Source: Pelagibacteraceae bacterium AG-404-P08 (GTDB taxonomy: Bacteria; Pseudomonadota; Alphaproteobacteria; HIMB59). From it: a DNA stretch of 64,000 nucleotides. A model generated the notes under the pieces. The model was not told where the DNA came from. It was given only the letters and a program-made list of their open reading frames with translations, and did no database searches. The stretch covers positions 62,001-126,000 of the forward strand of contig QCJF01000004.1 in NCBI GenBank assembly GCA_003216195.1. The letters are read 5' to 3'. Of the stretch, positions 43,494 through 52,752 are shown in pieces. The position numbers and the translations under genes are program-made. Each line of letters starts with the position of its first letter. The first letter of the stretch is position 1.

Positions 43494-44090
43494 ATGGTTA
43501 AAGTTAAAAATCCTTTTGTGGAAGCACTTCAGAAAATTGCTGAAAGACAAGATATTGGAAGTTTTAAGAAAATATTCGATTATTTTGGTCCGAGGTTAAA
43601 ATCTTTTTTGATGAAATCAGGCGCGGATGATGCAATTGCAGAGGAAATCATTCAAGAAACTATGACTATTATCTGGACCAAAGCTGATTATTATGACCCT
43701 TCTGTGGCTTCGCCGAGCACCTGGATTTATACTATCGCTCGTAACAAGAAAATTGATATTTTAAGAAAAACTAGAAAAGCAGTCTTGGAGGACATTGAGA
43801 CTGCCATTTTACCTCCTGTTGAGTCGAAAGCAGATGAAAATATTGAACATGACCAAAAATTTGAAATGGTGGCACAATATTTAGATGATCTTCCAAAAGA
43901 TCAACTGGATCTGCTAAAGATGAATTTCTTCGAAGAAAAATCACATGGTGAAATTGCTGAGATTACTAAAATTCCTTTAGGCACTGTAAAATCAAGAATT
44001 CGTCTGGCATTAGAGAAGATCCGCGGCAAATTGGAACAAGACGGCAGTATGTTTAATCTAAATAATGATGGCGGAAGTATGGTTAACTAG
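43494..44090 (+). CDS. ECF sigma factor (RpoE/SigK-like)
   Basis: 198 aa from the ATG at 43494 (a TTG one codon earlier is less likely). Region 2 is visible as IFDYFGPRLKSFLMKSGADD with EEIIQETM and WIYTIARNKKIDILRK. Region 4 is LPKDQLDLLKMNFFEEKSHGEIAEITKIPLGTVKSRIRLALEKIR (about 143-187). It is immediately followed by a ChrR-like anti-sigma gene with no gap. In relatives such pairs respond to singlet oxygen or membrane stress. No RpoE-type autoregulatory promoter is evident upstream. Confidence 0.9.
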   Translation: MVKVKNPFVEALQKIAERQDIGSFKKIFDYFGPRLKSFLMKSGADDAIAEEIIQETMTIIWTKADYYDPSVASPSTWIYTIARNKKIDILRKTRKAVLEDIETAILPPVESKADENIEHDQKFEMVAQYLDDLPKDQLDLLKMNFFEEKSHGEIAEITKIPLGTVKSRIRLALEKIRGKLEQDGSMFNLNNDGGSMVN

Positions 44091-44705
44091 ATGACATTCG
44101 AAATACTTAGTACACCTGTAAATTCACCTGCAAGTCTTATTTTCCAGCAATGTTTGGCCGAAGTTGACCCTGAGAATAGATCCCTTAACTCTGCGATGAA
44201 CGAGGTGGGTGGTTATTTTTTAGATAAGTCTGAGACCTCCCCTCTATCTAATGAATTATGGAATAAAGTTTTAGATCAAACAAAAAATAAAACATCTGCA
44301 CCTCAAATTAATGAGGAGCACGATCCTTTGTTAAGTCAATTGCCAGTTACCTTAAGATCCCATTTAAGAAATAAAAATATTAAGTGGAAATCTTTTAAAG
44401 ATGTTAAGGTTGCTTCTATACTTCCCAAAGACAATAACGAAAAACTAGAACTCATCCACGTAATGCCCGGTGCAAAAATTCCTCAACACACACATGAAGG
44501 AAATGAAAGTTTTTTAGTTTTACATGGATCTTATAGTGATGAGTACGGTAATTATAAGCAAGGATCTGTTCAAGTAAGAAGTGATGATCATAATCACACA
44601 CCTGTTGGTGATGCTAAAACTGGCTGTATCGGATTAGCATACACTCACGGTAGAATTAAATTCTCCGGTAAATTCGGTAAGTTACTGAATTTAATCGCTA
44701 ATTAA
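44091..44705 (+). CDS. ChrR-like anti-sigma factor with cupin domain, no zinc motif in the N-domain
   Basis: 204 aa. The C-terminal half is a cupin with metal ligands (MPGAKIPQHTHEGNESFLVLHGSYSD, DDHNHTPVG, then GCIGLAYTHGRI), as in ChrR. The N-terminal anti-sigma helices contain VGGYFLDKSETSPLS but lack the His/Cys zinc-binding HxxxCxxC that defines the ChrR anti-sigma domain; only an isolated Cys near 22 remains. It may inhibit the sigma factor by a zinc-independent fold. It starts on the base after the sigma stop. Confidence 0.8.
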   Translation: MTFEILSTPVNSPASLIFQQCLAEVDPENRSLNSAMNEVGGYFLDKSETSPLSNELWNKVLDQTKNKTSAPQINEEHDPLLSQLPVTLRSHLRNKNIKWKSFKDVKVASILPKDNNEKLELIHVMPGAKIPQHTHEGNESFLVLHGSYSDEYGNYKQGSVQVRSDDHNHTPVGDAKTGCIGLAYTHGRIKFSGKFGKLLNLIAN

Positions 44706-44711
44706 TTTTAT

Positions 44712-45110
44712 TTATAATATGTATAAAATATGTGCGGGAGCAATTCCAGCTGTTAAGATTAATCTCAAAATGAAATAGTCTGTTTGAATTACTTTTTCTT
44801 TAAAATAAAAAAAGAAATCAAAGCATAAAACTATAAAATAACCTACTATAAAAAATCCAATAGTATCATCAAATTTTAAGTCAAATGCTAAAACCAAAAA
44901 AGCATAAACAGCTGGGCAAACACTGAACAAAATAGCTATATTATTTTTTGATTGAAGGTAAACACCCCAATACACGGCACCTAAAAATGACATGATGACT
45001 GCAGAGTAATAAACGAACATATCTTTATCAAAATCAAGAAATATTAAATCGATGTTGTAAAAACAAAGATAAAAAGGAATTAAACCTGGAATACCTATCA
45101 GGAAAATCAT
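44712..45110 (-). CDS. DUF3429 family membrane protein
   Basis: 132 aa with four or five hydrophobic segments. The DUF3429 pattern is seen in IGIPGLIPFYLCFY near the start, SFLGAVYWGVYL in the middle and the C-terminal YFILRLILTAGIAPAHILYIL. Related to mitochondrial TMEM69; function unknown. It overlaps phhB by 4 bp. Confidence 0.75.
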   Translation of the reverse strand: MIFLIGIPGLIPFYLCFYNIDLIFLDFDKDMFVYYSAVIMSFLGAVYWGVYLQSKNNIAILFSVCPAVYAFLVLAFDLKFDDTIGFFIVGYFIVLCFDFFFYFKEKVIQTDYFILRLILTAGIAPAHILYIL

Positions 45111-45349
45111 TCTTGATAAAGTTTATCGATTTGCTCTGCTAAATCTAGGTCTCTTTGGGTAACTTTTTGTACATCGTGAGAAATAAGAGAAATGGTAACG
45201 GTTCCGTAATCTAAAATAATTTGAGGATGATGATTTTTTTTCTCAGATAACATCGCCACTTGGCTAGTAAAGGCGAAGCTTTTTCTGTAATTTTTAAAAT
45301 CAAAAGTTTTTGTCAATCTACCCTTATTGTCTTTTGGCCAATCAGTCAT
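45107..45349 (-). CDS. phhB: Pterin-4a-carbinolamine dehydratase-like protein
   Basis: 80 aa, shorter than the usual ~95 because the N-terminal strand is trimmed. Diagnostic SEKKNHHPQIILDYGTVTISL (NHHP active-site histidines) and the terminal DLDLAEQIDKLY. It would dehydrate 4a-hydroxytetrahydrobiopterin; no phenylalanine hydroxylase gene is adjacent, so it may serve as a moonlighting or generic pterin enzyme. Part of an AKR-phhB-DUF3429 operon. Confidence 0.85.
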   Translation of the reverse strand: MTDWPKDNKGRLTKTFDFKNYRKSFAFTSQVAMLSEKKNHHPQIILDYGTVTISLISHDVQKVTQRDLDLAEQIDKLYQE

Positions 45350-45352
45350 AGC

Positions 45353-46390
45353 TCAAGGTGCGGGTGATGGATTGTTTTCATGTACGTCATTAATTTCATC
45401 AATAATTTCTTTTGATAATTCTATATCTACTGAATTTATATTTTCTTTCAACTGATCCATTTTTGTTGCGCCAATAATATTGCTTGTAACAAAGTCTTGT
45501 TGATTAACAAATGCAAGTGACAATTCAGTAGGGGTAAGTCCGTTATCCTCAGCAATTTTACAGTATTGCTCTGTAGCAACAATTGATCTCTCATTGGTGT
45601 ACCTAGTCCAATCCTCCCAAATTGTTAAACGTGCACCATCTGGTTTTTTAGAGTTTCTGTATTTTCCAGTTAACACACCGCAAGCTAAAGGGGAATAAGC
45701 TAACAAACCTACCTGATCTCTAATGGATATTTCAGACATACCAACTTCATAAGTTCTGTTAAGTAGACTATATGGATTTTGAACAGACATAACTCTTGGT
45801 AGGTTTTTATATTTAGACAAGTTGATGTAATTCGATAAGCCATAGGGAGTTTCATTAGATAAGCCTAGATATCTAATCTTACCTTGATCGATAAATTTTT
45901 TTGCTGTCTCTAGAATTTCTTCAAAGGGAGTCCATTCTTTTTCTTCTTTATAATTTTTATATCCTAACCTTCCAAAAAAATTTGTTTTTCTCTCTGGCCA
46001 ATGTAGTTGATAAAGATCAATGTAATCTGTTTGTAATCTTTTTAGACTTCCCTCTAATGCTTCGGTGAAATGTTTCTCATTAAATTGTAAACCACCTCCT
46101 CTAATCCATCTTACATCAGGGCCTGCGACTTTTGATGCTAATATTACTTTCTCTCTATTATTTTTCTGTTTAAACCAATTACCAATTATTTTTTCAGTGG
46201 CACCATATGTTTTTTCTTTACCCTTAACTGAATAATATTCCGCAGTATCAAAGAAATTGACCCCTTTTTCCAAAGAATAATCCATTTGCTCAAACGCCTC
46301 ATTTTCTGTATTTTGTTCACCCCAGGTCATTGTACCAAGGCAAATAAGGCTTACTTTTAAGTCAGTATTTCCTAAGGGTTTGAATTTCAT
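45353..46390 (-). CDS. Aldo/keto reductase (Tas/YajO type)
   Basis: 345 aa (beta/alpha)8 NADPH oxidoreductase. The start is MKFKPLGNTDLKVSLICLGTMTWG; catalytic tetrad is seen in DTAEYY, the Lys in VILASKVAG and His in YQLHWPE. Coenzyme-binding residues lie in LLAYSPLACGVLTGKY and TSNIIGATKMDQL. It resembles the Tas branch (YKNYKEEKEWTPFEEIL insertion). It ends 3 bp before phhB. Confidence 0.92.
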   Translation of the reverse strand: MKFKPLGNTDLKVSLICLGTMTWGEQNTENEAFEQMDYSLEKGVNFFDTAEYYSVKGKEKTYGATEKIIGNWFKQKNNREKVILASKVAGPDVRWIRGGGLQFNEKHFTEALEGSLKRLQTDYIDLYQLHWPERKTNFFGRLGYKNYKEEKEWTPFEEILETAKKFIDQGKIRYLGLSNETPYGLSNYINLSKYKNLPRVMSVQNPYSLLNRTYEVGMSEISIRDQVGLLAYSPLACGVLTGKYRNSKKPDGARLTIWEDWTRYTNERSIVATEQYCKIAEDNGLTPTELSLAFVNQQDFVTSNIIGATKMDQLKENINSVDIELSKEIIDEINDVHENNPSPAP

Positions 46391-46461
46391 AAAAGATTCA
46401 TACGGTTTTACTTGAAAAATATCAAGATAATAGCCATATTAAAAATAATTAAGGAGAAATA

Positions 46462-47169
46462 ATGGTCGAATTAAAACAAAATACATATTCGCAGTCACAA
46501 TCTACTACTATAGATCAGGGCTTAAGGGATTATATGATGAAAGTCTATAACTACATGACATCTGGTTTAGCGATAAGTGGTTTAGTGGCATGGGGATTTT
46601 CTCAGTCTCCTACTTTAATGGGGGCTATTTATGGCACAGCACTTCAATGGGTTGTAATGCTCGCTCCACTTGGATTTATTTTCTTTTTAGGTGCAAGATT
46701 ACAGAAAATGTCTACCTCTGCAGCTCAGATGACATTTTGGGCCTTCGCTGCTGTGATGGGAATTTCACTGTCTTATATATTCATAGTTTTTACTGGTGTC
46801 AGCATTGTTAGAGTATTTTTAATTACGAGCTGTACATTCGCTGCGATGAGCATCTATGGATATGCAACTAAAAGAGATTTAACTAAGTTTGGTTCATTTC
46901 TAATGATGGGACTGATTGGAATTATTATCGCTAGTATTGTAAATATATTTTTACAAAGCTCAGCGATGCAATTTGTAATTTCTTGTGTGGGTGTTTTAGT
47001 CTTTGTGGGTTTAACTGCTTACGATACTCAAAGAATTAAATCAACTTATTATCAAGTTGCTGGAACTGCTTTTGCAGGAAAAGCTGCAATCATGGGTGCA
47101 CTGACATTATACTTAGACTTTATAAACCTATTCATAATGTTGATGCAATTATTTGGTCAAAGAAGATAA
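46462..47169 (+). CDS. Bax inhibitor-1 / YccA family membrane protein
   Basis: 235 aa with seven hydrophobic segments. Family features: an N-terminal soluble stretch with IDQGLRDYMMKVYNYMTSGLAISG, and the C-terminal YDTQRIKSTYY with the conserved Asp, then LYLDFINLFIMLMQLFG. The family acts as membrane stress modulators/pH-sensitive Ca2+ leak. AAGGAGA precedes the ATG. A good terminator follows, so it is monocistronic. Confidence 0.92.
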   Translation: MVELKQNTYSQSQSTTIDQGLRDYMMKVYNYMTSGLAISGLVAWGFSQSPTLMGAIYGTALQWVVMLAPLGFIFFLGARLQKMSTSAAQMTFWAFAAVMGISLSYIFIVFTGVSIVRVFLITSCTFAAMSIYGYATKRDLTKFGSFLMMGLIGIIIASIVNIFLQSSAMQFVISCVGVLVFVGLTAYDTQRIKSTYYQVAGTAFAGKAAIMGALTLYLDFINLFIMLMQLFGQRR

Positions 47170-47190
47170 ATAAATCTCAAATTTAATTAT

Positions 47191-47220
47191 AAGGGGTCAT
47201 TATTGGCCCCTTTTTTTTTA
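47191..47220 (+). terminator. Rho-independent terminator after the BI-1 gene
   Basis: AAGGGG, a 10-nt loop and CCCCTT followed by a run of T to 47219. It lies 21 bp after the stop at 47169. Confidence 0.92.
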
Positions 47221-47265
47221 CTAAATTATCGTATCAATTTTTTAATTAGTCATTAATATCCTCGC

Positions 47266-48150
47266 GTGATTGGATACATCTTAGCAATTAGTGCTGCAGC
47301 TACGTGGTCTATGGTTGCTTTATCAGCAACTAGAATTGTCAGATATTTTGGAAGTTATAATTATAACCTTTTAAGATTAATAGGAATAATAGTCCTCTTC
47401 TTACCCTACATTGTAATTAATTGGGATCCGATTTATTTAAATAAATCAATATTCATAGCAATATTTTTATCTTCGGTAATTGGCATTATAATAGGAGACA
47501 CATTTTTATTTGTGTGCCTCAAAAGGCTTGGGCCTAGAAGGCAAGCTTTATTATTTTCTTTGCAAATACCCTTTACTATCATTTTAGCAAAAATATTTTT
47601 ACAAACACTTCCATCTATGGTCGAGCTCTTTGGATGCTTTTTAATTTTTTTTGGAATCATAGTTGCAATACAATTTAATCGAACAATTCCTGATGATGAC
47701 TTAGAGAATATTCAAGGAAACAAATATATTGGACTGATTGCTGGCGTTGGTCTAGCACTGTGTCAGGCTATTGGAATCATTCTTATGAAACCTGCGCTTG
47801 AAGTAACAGACCCAATCATTGTGTCTTATGTAAGAGTTTTAATAGCAGCGATATTGATGTTTTTTAGCTTAGGATTTCTGAAAAATAATAATCTTTTAGA
47901 AAGAATGAAAGATATTAAAAAAACTTTTTATAGTATTTTTCTTGGCTTTATGGGAATGGGCGTTGGAATGACTATGTTAATAATTGCTCTTAAAAATGGA
48001 GATCCAGGAATTATTTCAACTTTATCAAGCACAATGCCAATTATGATAATACCAATATTATGGATTGTTAGTAAAAATTATGCAGGGAATCTAGCAGTAA
48101 TAGGCGCTACTCTAACTTGTTTTGGAGCAGGAGTAATTTTTTTAAATTAA
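47266..48150 (+). CDS. EamA/DMT-family transporter
   Basis: 294 aa with ten hydrophobic segments in two EamA repeats; start is GTG at 47266. The first half ends at LGPRRQALLFSLQIPFTIILAKIFL and the second at STLSSTMPIMIIPILWIV, both typical repeat ends. It likely exports or imports small metabolites; substrate unknown. It overlaps the convergent hemY-like gene by 4 bp. Confidence 0.85.
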   Translation: MIGYILAISAAATWSMVALSATRIVRYFGSYNYNLLRLIGIIVLFLPYIVINWDPIYLNKSIFIAIFLSSVIGIIIGDTFLFVCLKRLGPRRQALLFSLQIPFTIILAKIFLQTLPSMVELFGCFLIFFGIIVAIQFNRTIPDDDLENIQGNKYIGLIAGVGLALCQAIGIILMKPALEVTDPIIVSYVRVLIAAILMFFSLGFLKNNNLLERMKDIKKTFYSIFLGFMGMGVGMTMLIIALKNGDPGIISTLSSTMPIMIIPILWIVSKNYAGNLAVIGATLTCFGAGVIFLN

Positions 48151-48578
48151 TCCGAGCCTTTCTCAACGTTGACTATTTTTAGATCCTTTGTTTTTTTAAT
48201 TTGTGTTTGTAATATTTTGTTTAAAGGATCCTTACCTAGGTATTTTTTAAATTTTTTCTGACTTTGTGCAGCTTTATCTGTATTACCTTCAGTTATCGCA
48301 ACTAATGTCTCTCTTAAATGTTCAAGACCTTTTTGCTCATTTGAGGATTTGTAGCGCATATATGCAGCTCGTGGATAAATAAAAAGCTTTGTAAAAGCAT
48401 AAGAAAACAAAATTAAAAGAATAAGAAATGTTATTAAGACAAAAAGGAATTGGACAATGGGAATGCTCAGTTGCCAAATTCCTAAAACGAGTGAAAGATT
48501 GCCAGCATTATTAAACAGATAAAAAAGAACACCATAACCACTTATAAAAATTATTAAAATTACTAGAAGCCTTATCAT
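48147..48578 (-). CDS. HemY N-terminal-domain protein (short form)
   Basis: 143 aa. Two membrane segments (about 1-25 and 38-65, with LGIWQLSIPIVQFLF) followed by a helical stretch RAAYMRYKSSNEQKGLEHLRETLVAITEGNTDKAAQ, which is the HemY_N pattern. Typical HemY is about 400-500 aa with TPR repeats; only the N-domain and a start of one TPR are left. Not a protoporphyrinogen oxidase. Adjacent to mic60 as in other alphaproteobacteria. Confidence 0.75.
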   Translation of the reverse strand: MIRLLVILIIFISGYGVLFYLFNNAGNLSLVLGIWQLSIPIVQFLFVLITFLILLILFSYAFTKLFIYPRAAYMRYKSSNEQKGLEHLRETLVAITEGNTDKAAQSQKKFKKYLGKDPLNKILQTQIKKTKDLKIVNVEKGSD

Positions 48579-49369
48579 TAAATCATATTCTCCAGAAAAA
48601 TTTGATTATCGTTGTAGATTTGGGCTAGTTCATAAGAAGATTTAAAAAATATTTTTTGGTTAGGATTTAATTTCTCATATTCAATTATCGCCTTTGTATA
48701 TTGTCGATTATACATTGCATTAATAAACGATGGTAAGGGTTCTAATGAATTTTTTGTTATCTGAATTTCAAATATATTTTCAATAATTCTTTTTAGCCAT
48801 TGAAAATTATTTTTTTTCATAAATTCATTTTGTACATATGTATTTTCATTAATTTGTAATTGTTGTAATGAATATGTATAGTCTGGAATAGTGAGTAATT
48901 CTTTAAATTTTTCTTCATTAAAAAATAAATATTGATTTTGAAGTTTTTGAATATTTTTATTTCGAATTTGTTGTTGATCAATATTAACTATAATCTGATT
49001 TATGGACAAAATTAATTCATATGCTTCATCATTGGATAATGTAATTTGCTGTGGCTCTGGCTCAACAACAGTAGTTTGGGGTATTTCTTGAACATTTTTT
49101 GCTAACTCTAGTATAAGAGACTCAAGACGATCTACTTTATCTTCGAGTTCTTTATTGTTTAAGTCATTAACAGAAGTTGTCTCTTTTTGAACATTTGGTG
49201 ATTGAGTTTCTTGATTTAATTTACTGATTTGAGCCTCATCAAATATTAAAAGGTTATTTCGATACAAGTAGCCTCCTGCTACAGTTATAAGGATTAGAAA
49301 TATAACTATTAGGAAAAGATTTCGTTGTAGAAAACTTTTTTTACTGTCATTTTTTTGATTTTCAGACAT
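48578..49369 (-). CDS. Mic60/mitofilin-like protein
   Basis: 263 aa: an N-terminal membrane anchor (about 18-36), a Thr/Gln-rich linker, a coiled coil (NNKELEDKVDRLESLILELAKNV) and a C-terminal helical region (FINAMYNRQYTKAIIEYEKLNP, FKSSYELAQIYNDN). This is the layout of alphaproteobacterial Mic60 (COG4223), which shapes intracytoplasmic membrane junctions. Synteny with hemY and, divergently, tsaD supports it. hemC and hemD, usually found between, are absent here. Confidence 0.7.
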   Translation of the reverse strand: MSENQKNDSKKSFLQRNLFLIVIFLILITVAGGYLYRNNLLIFDEAQISKLNQETQSPNVQKETTSVNDLNNKELEDKVDRLESLILELAKNVQEIPQTTVVEPEPQQITLSNDEAYELILSINQIIVNIDQQQIRNKNIQKLQNQYLFFNEEKFKELLTIPDYTYSLQQLQINENTYVQNEFMKKNNFQWLKRIIENIFEIQITKNSLEPLPSFINAMYNRQYTKAIIEYEKLNPNQKIFFKSSYELAQIYNDNQIFLENMI

Positions 49370-49398
49370 TCAATAAGAATCTATATTTTTTTATAATA

Positions 49399-50415
49399 AT
49401 GAAAGTTTTAGCAATAGAAAGTTCTTGTGATGATACATCTGTAGCCATTGTAAATGATGATAAAAGTATTGAATTTCTTGAAACAATTAATCATAGGAAA
49501 TTTCATAAAGATCTTGGGGGTGTCATACCCGAAATGGCAGCTAGACAGCATTTAGAAATTCTAGATTTATTAGGTAAATCAATTAAAAAAATTAATTTTT
49601 TCAAAATTTCAGCAATAGCTGCAACATTTGGACCTGGCCTTATTGGTGGTTTAATTGTGGGATCATCTTTTGCAAAAGGTCTATCAATGTCTAAAAATAT
49701 AAACCTTATTCCAATTAATCATTTACAAGCACATTTGTTGTCACCTCGGCTTGTATCTGAAATTAAGTTTCCTTATTTATGTCTACTCGTCTCTGGAGGA
49801 AATACGGCATTAGTATTGGTTAAAAATCCAAAAAAATTTATCACTCTTGGATCAACAATTGACGACTCTGCAGGTGAGTGTTTTGATAAAGTAGCTAAAG
49901 GTTTAGGCTTAGGTTATCCTGGTGGACCAGAAATTGAACGTCTAGCAATAGGTGGAAATATTGAAAGGTTTGAACTCCCAATGCCTTTGGCAAAAAAAAA
50001 TAACTGTGAATTTTCTTTTTCAGGTTTAAAAACAGCAGCGCTAAATACCATCACAAAAAATAAAATAACGAAAAAATTTATGAGAGACTTTTCGGCTTCA
50101 TTTCAACATACTGTATTTAAAGTGTTAGAAATTAAAATATCAAATAGCATTAAACTTTTACAAAAAGAAAATATTAAAATTAATGATTTTTCTATTTGTG
50201 GTGGAGTAGCAGCAAATAAATATTTAAATACTGAACTTCGAAAACTTATTGCAACAAAAAATCTTAATTATCATCAAGTGCCTTTATCTTTATGCACCGA
50301 TAATGCCGCAATGATTGGTTGGAACGCTATCGAATATATGAAAACTAGAAAAACCAAGTTAAATAATTACAATGTTAGACCATCACCTAATATATTAATT
50401 CATGAACACTTCTAA
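49399..50415 (+). CDS. tsaD: tRNA threonylcarbamoyladenosine transferase TsaD
   Basis: 338 aa. ASKHA fold with MKVLAIESSCDDTSVAIV, the metal ligands in NHLQAH (His111-His115 region), LLVSGGNTAL, and the ATP-binding ICGGVAANKYL with a later DNAAMIGW. It transfers the threonylcarbamoyl group to A37 of ANN-decoding tRNA, the substrate that MtaB (at 1) then methylthiolates. It overlaps the EVE gene by 14 bp. Confidence 0.96.
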   Translation: MKVLAIESSCDDTSVAIVNDDKSIEFLETINHRKFHKDLGGVIPEMAARQHLEILDLLGKSIKKINFFKISAIAATFGPGLIGGLIVGSSFAKGLSMSKNINLIPINHLQAHLLSPRLVSEIKFPYLCLLVSGGNTALVLVKNPKKFITLGSTIDDSAGECFDKVAKGLGLGYPGGPEIERLAIGGNIERFELPMPLAKKNNCEFSFSGLKTAALNTITKNKITKKFMRDFSASFQHTVFKVLEIKISNSIKLLQKENIKINDFSICGGVAANKYLNTELRKLIATKNLNYHQVPLSLCTDNAAMIGWNAIEYMKTRKTKLNNYNVRPSPNILIHEHF

Positions 50416-50830
50416 AAATTATTGGCTCCTAAAATCAGAACCTAGCTCTTGGTCATGGGGTCAACAAAAAAAGAAAAAAACTGAACATTGGGACGGTGTT
50501 AGAAACTATCAAGCGGCAAATAATATGAAAAAGATGAAAAAAGGAGATGAGTGTCTTTTTTATCACTCAGTAACCGAAAAAGCTATAAAGGGAATAGTAA
50601 AGGTTACTAAGGAATATTATCCAGATCACACAGATAAAAAAGGAATATTTGGAATGGTTGACGTAACCTATGTCAAAGATCTTAATGAAGTTTACTTATC
50701 AGAAATAAAAGCAGATCCATTTTTCCAAGATTTTCCACTTGTAAAACAAGCTAGATTAAGTGTCATGCCTGTAACATTGAAGCAATGGAAGAAATTAATT
50801 AAGATGAGTGAAAAAAATGAGAGAATTTAA
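50402..50830 (+). CDS. EVE-domain (thymocyte nuclear protein 1-like) protein
   Basis: 142 aa: [44 protein letters not shown] and [19 protein letters not shown] are all hallmark EVE segments. EVE proteins bind modified bases in DNA or RNA; the target here is unknown. It starts within the end of tsaD and ends inside the start of acs. Confidence 0.88.
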   Translation: MNTSKNYWLLKSEPSSWSWGQQKKKKTEHWDGVRNYQAANNMKKMKKGDECLFYHSVTEKAIKGIVKVTKEYYPDHTDKKGIFGMVDVTYVKDLNEVYLSEIKADPFFQDFPLVKQARLSVMPVTLKQWKKLIKMSEKNERI

Positions 50831-52733
50831 ATTATCTAATCCTCTTTTATCAAAAGAACAATATGAAGAGATGTATGCGGAGTCTTTTAGTAATAAAGAG
50901 CAATTCTGGTCTAAAGTTGCAAAATCTCAACTAACGTGGTCTAAAGATTTCACTAAAGTTAAAAATACAAACTACAACGGTGAGGTATCTATCAAATGGT
51001 TTGAAGATGGTGAGTTGAACGTTTGTTATAACTGTGTAGATAGATATGCGGAGACACAACCAAATGAAATAGCAGTCCTTTGGGAAGGAGATGATACCAG
51101 CAAAAGTAAGACTTACACTTATAAAGAACTAAAGACTGAAGTAAGTAAATTTGCAAACGTTTTAAAAAAACTTGGCGTGCAAAAAGGTGATGTTGTAACA
51201 ATTTATTTAACAATGATTCCTGAAGTTGCATTTGCTATGTTGGCTTGTGCAAGAATTGGTGCAATACATTCAGTAATATTTGGGGGCTTTGCCCCAGAGT
51301 CAATAGCAGGACGAATTAAAGATTGCAAATCTCAATTTGTAATTACTGCTGACGAGGGTGTTCGAGGTGGAAAAATAATTCCATTAAAAAAATATATTAA
51401 TACAGCTTTAGAGAGTTGTGATAGTTCCATAAAAACTCTTGTTATTCGATATACAAATACTCAAGAAGAATTACATAAAGATAATAATTTTTATTATGAT
51501 GAATTAGTTAAAGAAGTTGATGATCAATGCGAATGCGTATCAATGAATGCGGAAGACCCTCTTTTCATTTTATATACATCTGGCTCTACTGGTAAGCCAA
51601 AAGGTGTTCTTCATACTTCAGGAGGATATTTAGTTTATGCATCATTTACTCATAAGTACTCTTTTGACTATCATCCAGGTGATATTTATTGGTGCACCGC
51701 TGATGCTGGATGGATTACAGGACACTCTTATTCAGTTTATGGCCCATTAGCAAATGGAGGTAAAACATTATTATTTGAAGGCGTTCCTAACTATCCAGAC
51801 TTTTCTCGCTTTTGGGAGGTTTGTGATAAATACAAAGTTAATATTTTTTACACAGCACCCACTGTATTAAGATCTTTAATGAAGGAGGGTGACTCTTATA
51901 TTGAAAGGTGTGATTTAAGTTCTCTAAGAATCTTAGGGACTGTTGGTGAGCCAATTAATCCAGAAGCTTGGAATTGGTATTCAACGATAGTTGGTAAGGA
52001 CAAATGTCCGGTTATTGATACATGGTGGCAGACGGAAACTGGTGGGCATCTAATTTCTCCAATACCCGGTGTTTCAAAACTTAAACCTGGAAGTGCAACA
52101 CAACCTTATTTTGGCATTGATGCTGCTATAGTTGATGATAACGGAAATATTTTAGAGGGTGAATGTGAGGGTAAGCTTTGTATTCTAGATAGTTGGCCAG
52201 GGCAAATGAGAACAGTATACGGTGATCATAAGCGTTTTATTGATACTTATTTTAGCCAATTTAAAGGTAAATATTTTACAGGCGATGGATGTAGAAGAGA
52301 CAAAGATGGATTTTACTGGATTACAGGTAGGGTAGACGACTGTATCAATGTGTCAGGTCATTTACTAGGAACCGCAGAGATTGAAAGTGCATTCGTAGAA
52401 CATGAACTTGTTTCCGAAGCTGCAGTTGTAGGCTACCCTCATGACATTAAAGGCCAAGGAATTTATGCCTATGTCACAACAAATACTGGAGTAGAAGTTA
52501 GTGATTTGTTGAAAAATGAGCTTGTACAATGGATAAGAAAAAAAATTGGCCCCATAGCTACGCCAGATAAGTTACAGTTTTCACCGGGTCTGCCAAAAAC
52601 AAGATCAGGTAAGATTATGAGAAGAATTCTAAGAAAAATAGCATCAAAAGAACAAGACCAATTAGGTGATACATCAACATTAGCAGATCCAAATGTTGTT
52701 CAATCCTTAATAGACGGATCTAAAAATATCTAA
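50817..52733 (+). CDS. acs: Acetyl-CoA synthetase
   Basis: 638 aa from the ATG at 50817 (a GTG at 50808 is possible). AMP-forming ligase signature [28 protein letters not shown], the hinge [24 protein letters not shown] and the acetylation-site motif [16 protein letters not shown]. It activates acetate to acetyl-CoA. GHLLGT replaces the usual GHRMGT/GHRLST; otherwise normal. Gene end is 19 bp before rsmB. Confidence 0.95.
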   Translation: MREFKLSNPLLSKEQYEEMYAESFSNKEQFWSKVAKSQLTWSKDFTKVKNTNYNGEVSIKWFEDGELNVCYNCVDRYAETQPNEIAVLWEGDDTSKSKTYTYKELKTEVSKFANVLKKLGVQKGDVVTIYLTMIPEVAFAMLACARIGAIHSVIFGGFAPESIAGRIKDCKSQFVITADEGVRGGKIIPLKKYINTALESCDSSIKTLVIRYTNTQEELHKDNNFYYDELVKEVDDQCECVSMNAEDPLFILYTSGSTGKPKGVLHTSGGYLVYASFTHKYSFDYHPGDIYWCTADAGWITGHSYSVYGPLANGGKTLLFEGVPNYPDFSRFWEVCDKYKVNIFYTAPTVLRSLMKEGDSYIERCDLSSLRILGTVGEPINPEAWNWYSTIVGKDKCPVIDTWWQTETGGHLISPIPGVSKLKPGSATQPYFGIDAAIVDDNGNILEGECEGKLCILDSWPGQMRTVYGDHKRFIDTYFSQFKGKYFTGDGCRRDKDGFYWITGRVDDCINVSGHLLGTAEIESAFVEHELVSEAAVVGYPHDIKGQGIYAYVTTNTGVEVSDLLKNELVQWIRKKIGPIATPDKLQFSPGLPKTRSGKIMRRILRKIASKEQDQLGDTSTLADPNVVQSLIDGSKNI

Positions 52734-52752
52734 TTTTTCTGATATTAATAAC

